DNA from: Bacteroidales bacterium UBA1253
GTDB taxonomy: Bacteria > Bacteroidota > Bacteroidia > Bacteroidales > Paludibacteraceae
NCBI GenBank assembly: GCA_002308815.1
Contig: DBVX01000037.1
Location: forward strand, 14,748 to 26,409
DNA: 11,662 nt
Direction: 5' to 3'
Both the position numbers and the translations under genes were made by a program. Shown piece after piece: positions 1 to 7,817 of this stretch (the stretch's first letter is position 1; the number at the start of each line of letters is the position of its first letter). The notes under the pieces were generated by a model. It saw only the letters and a program-made list of their open reading frames with translations. It was not told the origin of the DNA and did not search any database.

Positions 1-1576
1 CCAGCCACTCGGTGGTGCCGAGCGTGTCGTTTTTCGTCTCTTTCTTTATCTTTCCCGCTCTCGGTGCTTTTTTGACGAGGGTCGTGGGCAGTTTCTGCTC
101 CTCGGGTGCTGTCACCTTCAGGTTCTCCATATCGCGGAACATTGCCAGCAGTTCATCCTCCTTGGGAATGACAACGCCCTCTTTCTCCGGACCGTTGTAG
201 GTGATAATCGGGTTGTCGTGCATATAGGTGCGCGCCAGTTCCAGCAGTTCGTCCGTGGTGATGCCCGGCAGCGTTTTCTTCACGAACTCATACTCCCACT
301 CGATGCCAGGTATGGACTCGTTGTCCTCGAAATTGCGGATGTACTCGCGGGTGTAGGATATGTTCTCTCGTGTTGTACGGCCATTGTACGAACGCTCGTA
401 ACCGTTCAGCATATCCGTCTTCTCGCGGTCCAGTTCCGACTGCGTGAAGCCGTAGCGGCGCATACGCTCCAACTGCTCAAGCAGAACTTTGTACGCTTCC
501 ATCTCGTGTCCCTCCTTCGGACCGATAGAACCGATGAACGCGTCGCGCAGTTTGACCACCTCGCCGTAACCGATACCGCCCCATTTGAACACGGCATCCG
601 GCTCCTGTGCCATCTCGTGGAAACGGTTGTCAATAATCCTCGTTATGAGCGAGCGGCACAGACCGAGACGGTAGGAGAATTCGGTGTTCTCCAGTTCTTT
701 GGGCAACTGCTCGTGCAGGAACTGTAGTTGGAAATCGGATGACTGCGCCTCCTTGTCCGTGACGATGCACACGCGCGGCTCGGTGTTAAACGGCACGGTG
801 TGGAGCGGACGCTCGCCACGGTTCACGCGGGCGGGAACATCCGCCCACAACTGTTTGATCTTGCTTTCGATGGCATCCACATCAATGTCGCCGACCACGA
901 CAATCGCCTGATTGTCGGGACCGTACCACTTCTTGTAGTAAGCGCGGAGTGCGTCGTAGGCGAAGTTGTTGATAACCGCCGTGTCGCCGATCACATCGCG
1001 CTTTCCGTACTGTGTACCCGGGTACTTGAGAGCCTGCGAACGTGACCACAGACGATAACCCGCCGAATTGCGCGTGCGCCACTCCTCACGGATGACACCA
1101 CGCTCGGCATCTATCTCATCGGGTTCGAGCAGCAGTCCGCATGCCCAGTCGTGCATCACCAGCAGTGCGCTGTCAATAATCCCATCGCGGATGGTGGGCA
1201 CATCGCTCAAGCGGTAAACGGTTTCGTCCAGAGAGGTGTAGGCGTTGATGTTGCCGCCGAAGTTCACACCGATGGACTCGAAATACTCGATGATGCCCTT
1301 GCCGGCGAAGTGCTGCGTGCCGTTGAAAGCCATGTGTTCAAGGAAATGCGCCAGACCGTTCTGGTCATCCTCCTCCAGCACGGCTCCGACCGCCTGCGCA
1401 ATGTGGAACTCGCAGCGTTGTTTGGGGTACTCGTTGTGGCGGATGTAGTAGGTCAGTCCGTTGTCCAGATGACCGATGCGCACGCCGTCCTCCACGGGAA
1501 GCGGTTGTGTCTGCTGCGCGAAAACGGTCAGTACCGCGCCCAGCAGCAGAGCGATGCTTAATGTCAGTTTTCTCAT
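1..1576 (-). CDS. M16 family (insulinase-like) zinc metallopeptidase, exported, C-terminus beyond left edge
   Basis: The frame reads without a stop from an ATG at 1576 to the left edge, giving 525 residues; Bacteroidetes relatives are usually around 900-950, so roughly the C-terminal 40 percent is missing. Residues 1-20 form a Sec signal peptide (basic MRK, hydrophobic core, likely cut after VFA). The inverted zinc motif HFLEH is at residues 77-81, and Glu158 in the ERGVIREEW stretch lies 77 residues after His81, the expected place for the third ligand. An inactive-type second M16 repeat follows at about 190-470 (YYKKWYGPDNQAIVVVGDI region). Near residues 515-525 a lysine-rich linker leads into what should be the second half. 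The protein probably degrades peptides in the periplasm or at the outer membrane. Its ATG overlaps the ftsH stop codon (ATGA), with no Shine-Dalgarno site visible, so translational coupling to ftsH is likely. Family assignment is secure; the substrate is unknown. Confidence 0.93.
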   Translation of the reverse strand, partial: MRKLTLSIALLLGAVLTVFAQQTQPLPVEDGVRIGHLDNGLTYYIRHNEYPKQRCEFHIAQAVGAVLEEDDQNGLAHFLEHMAFNGTQHFAGKGIIEYFESIGVNFGGNINAYTSLDETVYRLSDVPTIRDGIIDSALLVMHDWACGLLLEPDEIDAERGVIREEWRTRNSAGYRLWSRSQALKYPGTQYGKRDVIGDTAVINNFAYDALRAYYKKWYGPDNQAIVVVGDIDVDAIESKIKQLWADVPARVNRGERPLHTVPFNTEPRVCIVTDKEAQSSDFQLQFLHEQLPKELENTEFSYRLGLCRSLITRIIDNRFHEMAQEPDAVFKWGGIGYGEVVKLRDAFIGSIGPKEGHEMEAYKVLLEQLERMRRYGFTQSELDREKTDMLNGYERSYNGRTTRENISYTREYIRNFEDNESIPGIEWEYEFVKKTLPGITTDELLELARTYMHDNPIITYNGPEKEGVVIPKEDELLAMFRDMENLKVTAPEEQKLPTTLVKKAPRAGKIKKETKNDTLGTTEWL

Positions 1577-3591
1577 GATTCGGTTGAATTTGTGTTATTG
1601 TCTTGTTTGTTATCGGTGTTGATTTCCGCCAAAGCGGCATTGTCGTCAATGATTTCGTCCCCACGGCTTTTCCAAGGTCTGGGACCGAGCACGCTCTCCA
1701 CGTCGTCGCTCGTGATGACCTCCCGTTCGATGAGCATCTCAGCTATGCGGTGGTGCTGCTCCGCGTGTTCCTCCAGAATCTGCTTGGCGCGCGCCATCTG
1801 CGAACTGATGATAGCGGATGTCTCGCTGTCAATCACTTGCGCTGTCTGCTCGCTGTAGGGCTTGGTCATCGCATATTCGTATCTGCCTGTGGAGTCGTAG
1901 AAACTGATGTCCTTCAGTTTGTCGGACATGCCGTAATACGCCACCATCGCAAACGCCTGCTTGGTGGCGCGTTCGAGGTCGTTGAGTGCGCCGGTCGAAG
2001 TCTGATGGAGGAAGCACTGCTCCGCCGCGCGACCGCCCAACAGCGCGCACAACTCGTCCAGTATATGCTCCTTGTTGGTCAGCTGGCGTTCTTCGGGCAG
2101 GTACCAAGCCGCGCCGAGTGCCGCTCCACGCGGAACGATGGTCACTTTGACCAGCGGGTTTGCCCACCGCAGCAGCCAGCTGATGGTAGCGTGCCCCGCC
2201 TCGTGGTAGGCTATCGAGCGTTTCTCCTCGTCCGTCAGGATTTTGTTCTTGCGCTCCAGTCCGCCCACTATGCGGTCTACCGCATCCATAAAGTCCTGCT
2301 TGCCGACGGTCTGGCGGTCGTGCCGCGCGGCTATCAGAGCCGCCTCGTTGCATACATTAGCGATATCCGCACCGGAGAATCCCGGTGTCTGTTTGCTCAG
2401 GAAATTCACATCCACCGTGCTGTCCAGTTTGAGCGGCTTGAGATGCACGGCGAAAATCTCCTTGCGTTCCTGCAGGTCGGGCAGTTCGACGTGTATCTGC
2501 CGGTCGAAACGTCCCGCACGCAGCAGGGCGGGGTCGAGTATCTCCGCGCGGTTGGTGGCGGCGAGGATAATCACACCCGAATTGGTGCCGAAGCCGTCCA
2601 TCTCGGTAAGCAGCTGGTTGAGCGTCGATTCGCGCTCGTCGTTGCCGCCTGTGATAGCACCTTTGCCACGCGCACGCCCCACAGCGTCAATCTCGTCAAT
2701 GAATATGATGGCTGGGGCTTTCTCCTTCGCCTGACGGAAGAGGTCACGCACGCGGCTCGCGCCCACGCCGACGAACATCTCCACGAAGTCGGAGCCGGAC
2801 ATTGAGAAGAAAGGCACGTCCGCCTCACCCGCCACAGCCTTGGCGAGCAGTGTCTTGCCCGTACCCGGAGGCCCCACCAGTAGCGCGCCCTTCGGAATCT
2901 TGCCGCCCAGACTGGTGTACTTGTCAGGATTCTTGAGGAAGGCGACAATCTCCTCCACCTCCTGCTTGGCGCCCTCCAGACCTGCCACGTCCTTGAACGT
3001 GACCTTGTCCTTCTGATCCTTGTCGAAGATGCGGGCTTTCGCCTTGCCCACACCGAAGATGCCGCCGCCCATCGAGCCTATGCCGCGGCTCATATACACG
3101 AAGAAACCGATAATCAGTATCCACGGTACGATGTTCACTAACAGCAGATACCATATATCCTTCGATTTCTCGTACTTGATGTCAATGGGTTTGAGTCCGG
3201 CTTTCTTGCGGCGCGCGTTCACGTCATCCGTGTATTTGGAGAACTCCTCCACGGAAGGCACCTGCGTGGAGAGCATACCCTTCACCTCCTGCGCGCGTTC
3301 GGGCGTGCCGAACACCACATTATGCTGCTCGGGACGGATGGTGGCTTTCGCGCTGTTGTCGTCATAGACGGTCAGCTGCTCCACCATATCCTGCTCAATG
3401 TAGGACGTGAACTGCGTGTAACTCAAGTCCTTTTCTACCTTGTTTTTGTTGCCCGGATAGAAGAAGAATATCAGCAGACCGAATAGGAACAGATAGAAAA
3501 GCCACCCTCCTATGCCTTTCTTCTTGGGGTTGTCGGGGTTGTTGCCGAACGGATTGGGGTTAGTCGGCTGCGTACTCTGTTGTTGTGCCAT
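1573..3591 (-). CDS. ftsH: ATP-dependent zinc metalloprotease FtsH
   Basis: This is a 672-residue AAA+ membrane protease that extracts and degrades misfolded membrane proteins and selected regulators. A Pro/Asn-rich cytoplasmic tail (1-28) precedes membrane segment 1 (about 29-46), a periplasmic domain (about 47-145) and membrane segment 2 (about 146-168). The AAA module shows Walker A GPPGTGKT (240-247), Walker B IIFIDE (295-300), the pore-loop FVG (273-275) and the second region of homology with RAGRFDR (358-364). The M41 peptidase has HEAGH at 463-467, and Asp538 in GALNDLE is the likely third zinc ligand. All catalytic residues are present and the length is normal. The ATG at 3591 is preceded by TTTGGAGCG, a recognisable though close-spaced ribosome binding site. 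This start places the first 32 bp inside rsfS. The stop overlaps the start of the M16 peptidase. In many Bacteroidetes the gene after rsfS-ftsH is cdsA; here it is a peptidase. Confidence 0.98.
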   Translation of the reverse strand: MAQQQSTQPTNPNPFGNNPDNPKKKGIGGWLFYLFLFGLLIFFFYPGNKNKVEKDLSYTQFTSYIEQDMVEQLTVYDDNSAKATIRPEQHNVVFGTPERAQEVKGMLSTQVPSVEEFSKYTDDVNARRKKAGLKPIDIKYEKSKDIWYLLLVNIVPWILIIGFFVYMSRGIGSMGGGIFGVGKAKARIFDKDQKDKVTFKDVAGLEGAKQEVEEIVAFLKNPDKYTSLGGKIPKGALLVGPPGTGKTLLAKAVAGEADVPFFSMSGSDFVEMFVGVGASRVRDLFRQAKEKAPAIIFIDEIDAVGRARGKGAITGGNDERESTLNQLLTEMDGFGTNSGVIILAATNRAEILDPALLRAGRFDRQIHVELPDLQERKEIFAVHLKPLKLDSTVDVNFLSKQTPGFSGADIANVCNEAALIAARHDRQTVGKQDFMDAVDRIVGGLERKNKILTDEEKRSIAYHEAGHATISWLLRWANPLVKVTIVPRGAALGAAWYLPEERQLTNKEHILDELCALLGGRAAEQCFLHQTSTGALNDLERATKQAFAMVAYYGMSDKLKDISFYDSTGRYEYAMTKPYSEQTAQVIDSETSAIISSQMARAKQILEEHAEQHHRIAEMLIEREVITSDDVESVLGPRPWKSRGDEIIDDNAALAEINTDNKQDNNTNSTES

Positions 3592-3928
3592 CGCTCCAAA
3601 GATTTTCTATATCATAATACTCGCGCATCGGGCGCAACATGATATGCACAAATACCGTGCCATAGTCCAGTGCCACCCATTCGGCGTTCTGCCGTCCATC
3701 TGTGGCGAGCGGGTGGATATGCGTTTCGGTGCGCACATAGTCGTCCACCTCATCGGCTATCGCTCCCACCTGCGTGGGGCTGCCGCCTTCGGCTATCACC
3801 ATATACTCCACCGGTGCCTCGGTTATCTTTCTCAGATCCAGCGACACGATGCGCTGGCCTTTCTTGTTGCGGATGCCCTCCACGATGGTGGCAACCAGTT
3901 GTTCGGTTGTTACTTCTTCTTTCTTCAT
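3560..3928 (-). CDS. rsfS: Ribosomal silencing factor RsfS (YbeB/Iojap family)
   Basis: This 122-residue protein belongs to the RsfS/Iojap family. The family binds ribosomal protein uL14 on the 50S subunit and blocks joining with 30S under nutrient limitation. The family core is visible from about residue 8 to 112: an N-terminal helix, the strand ending DLRKI, EYMVIAEGGSPTQVGAIADEV, and the diagnostic WVALDYGTVFVHIM segment (84-97) followed by REYYDIENLW (102-111). The last ten residues lie beyond the conserved domain, and their coding sequence is the part that overlaps ftsH. The start at 3928 has an A-rich upstream stretch (AAAACAAAGAT) rather than a Shine-Dalgarno site. It lies 27 bp after the pseudouridine synthase stop, consistent with operon transcription. 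The rsfS-ftsH pairing is common in Bacteroidetes. Confidence 0.95.
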   Translation of the reverse strand: MKKEEVTTEQLVATIVEGIRNKKGQRIVSLDLRKITEAPVEYMVIAEGGSPTQVGAIADEVDDYVRTETHIHPLATDGRQNAEWVALDYGTVFVHIMLRPMREYYDIENLWSDGTTTEYAAD

Positions 3929-3955
3929 ATCTTTGTTTTACAGTCTTGTTCGTTG

Positions 3956-4900
3956 TTATGAAGCTGTTACCAGCGATGTAAAGGATTTGGGAACAGGTGT
4001 CTCAAAATGGAGTGTCTGTTCTGTGACGGGGTGGATGAACTCCAATACCCGCGCGTGCAGGCACAGACGGTCTGTCTTCCTTTGCTGAAGGGCTTTGGTC
4101 TGGTCGGGGTCGTTGCCGTGACCGTACTTGCGGTCACCCACTACGGGATGCCCAATCGATGCCAGATGCACGCGGATCTGGTTGGTGCGGCCCGTCTCCA
4201 GATGCAGTTCGACCAGCGACAGACCGCCTTTCGCACGAAACGGGAGGGGTACGGACGATGATTCTTTCAGCACTTTGTAATTGGTCACAGCCAGATCTCC
4301 GCCGTCATCCACGGGTGATGAATACACCATCGCGTTGCGCTTGTCCTCCGTGAACCACGAGCGGATTTGTCCCTCTTTTTTGTCAAACACTCCTTCCGCC
4401 ACAGCCACGTAGGTCCGCTGTGTGACAATCTCCCGCCAGTAGTCGCGCATATAATGTTGCAGCTCGGCGGACTTGGCGAAGACCAGCAGTCCCGATGTCT
4501 CGCGGTCAAGCCTATGTACCACGAACACGCCGTTGCGCGCGTTCTGCTTCTTCACGTAGGCGCGGAGGATGGAGTATGCCGTCGTTTCCGACGAACCGGC
4601 GGACGAGGGGACGGACAGAAGACCGTTACGTTTCTCCACCACAATCAGGCTGTCATCCTCATACACCAGACGCAACTTCGGATGATGCAGTTCCACTGCA
4701 CCCTGACCGTTGCGGACGGACACCTTGTCGCCTGCCGACAGCACCTCGTCGAACTGCGAGACCACCACGCCGTTGACCGACACCAGACGGTGTTGCAGCC
4801 AGCGTTTGGCGTTTGTGCGCGTCGTGCCTACCGAACCAATAAGGAAAGACAGAAGGTCGGACTGCTGACGAACGGGATATTCGGTTGTTTTGCTTTTCAT
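3956..4900 (-). CDS. RluA-family RNA pseudouridine synthase with S4 domain
   Basis: This 314-residue enzyme converts uridine to pseudouridine in rRNA and/or tRNA. An N-terminal S4-like RNA-binding domain (about 12-65) contains the LVSVNGVVVSQFDEVLSAGDKV segment. The catalytic domain follows, with VVEKRNGLLSVPSS (87-100), motif II HRLDRETSGLLVFAK (129-143) holding the catalytic Asp132, and motif III GRTNQIRVHLASIGHPVVGD (237-256). The length is normal for RluC/RluD-type proteins. Which uridines it modifies cannot be decided from sequence, so no specific rlu symbol is given. Its ATG overlaps the stop of the upstream FNT gene in an ATGA, and a purine-rich AAGAAGAGA lies upstream. RsfS begins 27 bp downstream, so two ribosome-directed functions sit side by side. 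Confidence 0.94.
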   Translation of the reverse strand: MKSKTTEYPVRQQSDLLSFLIGSVGTTRTNAKRWLQHRLVSVNGVVVSQFDEVLSAGDKVSVRNGQGAVELHHPKLRLVYEDDSLIVVEKRNGLLSVPSSAGSSETTAYSILRAYVKKQNARNGVFVVHRLDRETSGLLVFAKSAELQHYMRDYWREIVTQRTYVAVAEGVFDKKEGQIRSWFTEDKRNAMVYSSPVDDGGDLAVTNYKVLKESSSVPLPFRAKGGLSLVELHLETGRTNQIRVHLASIGHPVVGDRKYGHGNDPDQTKALQQRKTDRLCLHARVLEFIHPVTEQTLHFETPVPKSFTSLVTAS

Positions 4901-5523
4901 ACATTCTCTTCTTTTGGGCGGACAATCACCCGATACAAATTGCAGCCGATAAAATTACCAACCACCAGCATACCGTACAGCAGCAATATACTGCCTGCGT
5001 TGGTTGCCCAAAAATCCGTCGGGACAGTCAGGTAGTAGAACGCATCGGCTATGCAGTGGGGGAATCCGCAATGGATAAAGAGCGGCACGGCAAATATCAG
5101 AGGAATCCAGTTGCCAATCTCGTTTCCTTTCCGCGCGAACGTCACCGCTGTGGTCATCAGTATGCCGCAGCCGATGCTTAATATACCCGCTTTCCACCAT
5201 CCAGTGGCCAGACGGCCCTCCAACAATGTCTGCGCCGTTTCCTGCAGCGGCATCGGCGAGCAACGGGCTATCAGCGCAATCAGCAGACAACCGACCCAGT
5301 TGCCGACCAGAATCAGCAGCAACTCCATCATCTCCTGACCGTTCTGTACAAACCCCGCAGTACCCGTGAAGAGTTTGAGCCGGTACTTGACCACGGTCGC
5401 CAGTCCGAAAATGAACAGGAACGTCCCCACCGCCTTGCCGGCTAGGAACCCGTACCCCGCAAGGGCGATGCACACGCCCGCGAATACCGCCGAGCGGAAA
5501 ATCTGCAAAAGGGAATTTTTCAT
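4897..5523 (-). CDS. Short formate/nitrite transporter (FNT) family channel
   Basis: Read from the ATG at 5523 this is a 208-residue, six-helix membrane protein. FNT features include an LFTGT segment (51-55) matching the conserved FTG omega-loop region, GNWVG (74-78), FPHCIADAFYY (154-164) corresponding to the FxHxxAN signature with the pore-lining histidine at His156, and a final GNFIG (189-193). FNT pentamers conduct formate, nitrite, hydrosulfide or lactate with proton coupling; the substrate here cannot be assigned. Typical members have 250-280 residues, so this one is short, chiefly at the N-terminal amphipathic region. An in-frame ATG at 5565 would add 14 residues (MTRCQTRYGNGLNK) and a 41 bp overlap with the hexosaminidase gene. 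I prefer 5523 because it lies 1 bp after that stop codon and begins directly before the first hydrophobic helix. The stop overlaps the next start (ATGA). Confidence 0.85.
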   Translation of the reverse strand: MKNSLLQIFRSAVFAGVCIALAGYGFLAGKAVGTFLFIFGLATVVKYRLKLFTGTAGFVQNGQEMMELLLILVGNWVGCLLIALIARCSPMPLQETAQTLLEGRLATGWWKAGILSIGCGILMTTAVTFARKGNEIGNWIPLIFAVPLFIHCGFPHCIADAFYYLTVPTDFWATNAGSILLLYGMLVVGNFIGCNLYRVIVRPKEENV

Positions 5524-5524
5524 C

Positions 5525-7672
5525 TTATTCAATCCATTGCCATACCGTGTTTGACATCTTGTCAAGGTAACGCCATCTTGCTTTCAGGACACGCGCCGTA
5601 CCGTAATCGTCCGTAACCTGCGGTAGGACATCCTTGTTGAGCGCGAACGGTTCCATGTAGGTCAGCCACGTTGCGCCGCCGTCCAGCGAGTATTCAATCA
5701 CGCTGCCCGCCGCCGAACCGATGACCGTGTTCATCGACACCATACCGTCCTCTATGTGGATGCCGGGCAACTGCAAATGGAAATTATGACCCGCCACCTG
5801 CATACGCGGAAGCATATAATGATACACCAGCGAGGTGAACTCCGGCAGGGTCAGCGTCGAACGGTTGTTCCAAGCCCTCTCCGCCAGACCGAACATCTTC
5901 GGGTACAGCTGCCATTCCACCTGACGGAAACTCCTGATCGGCTCCGCCCACAACTGCGCGTTCAGTCCGATTACATTCTTATGCGCCAGCGGCTCCCAGT
6001 CAAACGCGCGGTACTCGTCGGTGAATCCGCCCCAGTCCAGACCTTTCTCCTCGTGATGACGGTTGTAAGCAAAGTCAAAGTACAGATGATTGGCGGTCGC
6101 CAGCACCACCTGATAGCCCGAATCCGCCATCTGCTGCGGCTTCTCCATGCCGTTGTGCCAGCTGTAGCATACAGCTCCCGACTCGGGACGGCAGAACTCC
6201 GTAATCTCCTCCCAGCCCATCGGACGCAGGTCGTAACGGCGCAGGATTTCCAGCACGCCGTTGATGAACGCCTGATGCTCATCGTGTGTCAAAGACCCTT
6301 CCGGCACCTCGTCGCCGCCGATATTGAAGTTCCTGAACTCGGCATCCGCCTCCTCGTACATCTTCTTCAGTTCGCTGACCACCGTCTCGATGAACGTCAG
6401 CGCATACGGATTGGTCACGGCGATCACATTGTCCGTGTATTCCTGCGCGCCGTTGTACGCGCGGCTGTCCATCACGCTGTCGCTCAGCAGCGGATACAGC
6501 GCTTTCTTGCAGGCGCGCATGTGTCCCGGCATGTCAATCTCGGGAATGACCCGTATATGACGCTCCGCAGCGTAACGGAGGATACGGATATAGTCTGCGC
6601 GGGTGAGATAACCGTTGGCGGTGTTCTTCGGGTCGGTGTAGTCCCAGCCGCCGCCGTACATCGGATACAGGCACTCCTTCTCTGTCAGCGTGTAGCCTCT
6701 CCGCGCCCCTTGTTCGGTGAGTTGCGGCAGTCCGGGTATCTCCACGCGCCACGCCTCGTCGTCGCTGATGTGGAAATGGAGGGTGTTGAGTTTGCAGTCC
6801 GCCATCACGTCCAGCACGCGCATTACGGAGTCTGCGGGATAGAAATTGCGCACGATGTCCAGCATAACGCCCCGATGGTGCATGTCGGGCCAGTCCTCTA
6901 TTCGGCTCAGACGGGTGGTGGCGCCTATTTTGTGCAAGGTCTGCTTGGCATAGTACACGCCCGCTTCATCAGAGGCTTCTATATAAACGGTATCAGGTGT
7001 GAAGCGGATGACATAGCCTTCGGGGGTTATATCCGTGTTCGTCTCTGCTGCCCATACGGCATCCTCCACATAGCATTCCGTATCGCCCCATTCGGCTTTC
7101 TTCGGCTGCGGGAAGAACGGGAACTCGGTGACCAAAGGCTCTGCTGCGGCGCGCTCCGCATTGTACTGGTAGCTGTACTCGCCGTCGGCATAGGGGGTCT
7201 TCTCCCACGTCTCCACCGCCCGGAACATCTGCTCGCGGCGTGTGTACTTGTCCCACGTGCAGGTTACCGACACGGGGGCGGGATGCTTGGAGGTAACGAT
7301 GAAGAGTCCTTCGGGGTGCTTGTTCTCACGTATGCCGTTGCCGCGGAAACGCAGACGGTACGTCCGCGAACTGTCCGCAGGAATGGGATGGTAGGTTTCC
7401 GACGGACGATAGCAGTGGTAACTGCCCTGGATCTGTGTGCCGCAGATTTCGTCTCCGTCCTGACAAATCGGTGCCATCGCCTCCATACAGAAATAGAGCG
7501 TCCAGTCCAAGTCCAGTTCCTTGCCCGACACGTTGGTGATGGTCAGAAAGGCTTCCGCCACGCGGGGTTCGACATCATTACGGACGAACTCCCAATGGCA
7601 GGTGATCGGAGCCTCGTTCTTGGCACACGACAGTAATGCCATACACGAAAGTAAAAAGAAAATTTTTTTCAT
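5525..7672 (-). CDS. GH20 beta-N-acetylhexosaminidase, lipoprotein
   Basis: This 715-residue exo-glycosidase should remove terminal GlcNAc or GalNAc from glycans such as mucins, host N-glycans or chito-oligosaccharides. The signal peptide ends in the lipobox LLSC with Cys16 as the lipidation site, placing it in the periplasm or on the cell surface. Residues about 22-140 resemble the chitobiase N-terminal carbohydrate-binding domain, and about 180-255 form the GH20b domain. The catalytic barrel starts at RGVMLD (267-272), with HFHISDDEAWR (299-309), IPEIDMPGH (376-384) and the catalytic Asp454-Glu455 pair in NIGGDEVP; Asn450 sits where many members have His, which is tolerated in the family. 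WHNG (505-508), WGGF (547-550) and LWAE (574-577) are further active-site landmarks. A chitobiase C-terminal domain (about 645-700, with EYSLDGGATWL) closes the protein. It is the first gene after the minus-strand promoter and heads the operon. Confidence 0.96.
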   Translation of the reverse strand: MKKIFFLLSCMALLSCAKNEAPITCHWEFVRNDVEPRVAEAFLTITNVSGKELDLDWTLYFCMEAMAPICQDGDEICGTQIQGSYHCYRPSETYHPIPADSSRTYRLRFRGNGIRENKHPEGLFIVTSKHPAPVSVTCTWDKYTRREQMFRAVETWEKTPYADGEYSYQYNAERAAAEPLVTEFPFFPQPKKAEWGDTECYVEDAVWAAETNTDITPEGYVIRFTPDTVYIEASDEAGVYYAKQTLHKIGATTRLSRIEDWPDMHHRGVMLDIVRNFYPADSVMRVLDVMADCKLNTLHFHISDDEAWRVEIPGLPQLTEQGARRGYTLTEKECLYPMYGGGWDYTDPKNTANGYLTRADYIRILRYAAERHIRVIPEIDMPGHMRACKKALYPLLSDSVMDSRAYNGAQEYTDNVIAVTNPYALTFIETVVSELKKMYEEADAEFRNFNIGGDEVPEGSLTHDEHQAFINGVLEILRRYDLRPMGWEEITEFCRPESGAVCYSWHNGMEKPQQMADSGYQVVLATANHLYFDFAYNRHHEEKGLDWGGFTDEYRAFDWEPLAHKNVIGLNAQLWAEPIRSFRQVEWQLYPKMFGLAERAWNNRSTLTLPEFTSLVYHYMLPRMQVAGHNFHLQLPGIHIEDGMVSMNTVIGSAAGSVIEYSLDGGATWLTYMEPFALNKDVLPQVTDDYGTARVLKARWRYLDKMSNTVWQWIE

Positions 7673-7765
7673 ATCAGATGGTCTTTAGCATTTAATTCAC
7701 AGTCGGTTGGCGGCACACCGGCAAGGTGGCGGCAGCTGATCCTCTCTTGTTTTTTTCATTAAGGC

Positions 7766-7797
7766 TTGCAAAGATACGATACTTTTCAGTACTTTTG
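7766..7797 (+). promoter_or_regulatory. Bacteroidetes-type promoter for the nucleoside kinase
   Basis: TACTTTTG (7790-7797) matches the -7 consensus TAnnTTTG, and TTG (7766-7768) lies 21 bp upstream as the -33 element. Transcription should begin around 7804, giving a leader of only about 14 nt. A second TACTTTT (7780-7786) sits exactly 10 bp upstream of the -7 copy. Confidence 0.7.
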
Positions 7798-7800
7798 CAA
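7769..7800 (-). promoter_or_regulatory. Bacteroidetes-type promoter for the minus-strand operon
   Basis: On the minus strand TATCTTTG (7776 to 7769) matches the Bacteroidetes -7 consensus TAnnTTTG. A TTG (7800 to 7798) lies 21 bp upstream as the -33 element. The start site is expected near 7762, leaving a leader of about 90 nt before the GH20 start. The call is by motif only, but position and spacing fit well. The promoter lies on the same DNA as the plus-strand promoter. Confidence 0.7.
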
Positions 7801-7817
7801 GCCCGAATGAAAAAACA

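Noticed and set aside
1603-2805. A 400-codon open frame on the plus strand opposite ftsH
   Set aside because: It has no motifs, and the composition is that of an antisense shadow. FtsH on the other strand has every catalytic motif.
5524-5565. Upstream ATG at 5565 as the FNT start (14 extra residues)
   Set aside because: The added residues are polar and unlike FNT N-termini. The start would lie 41 bp inside the GH20 gene, while the ATG at 5523 sits 1 bp after the GH20 stop, directly before the first helix.
5756-7636. A 626-codon open frame on the plus strand opposite the GH20 gene
   Set aside because: Its translation is rich in Arg, His, Val and Leu with no recognisable domain, and the opposite strand encodes a full, motif-complete GH20 enzyme. 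It is a codon-bias shadow of that gene.
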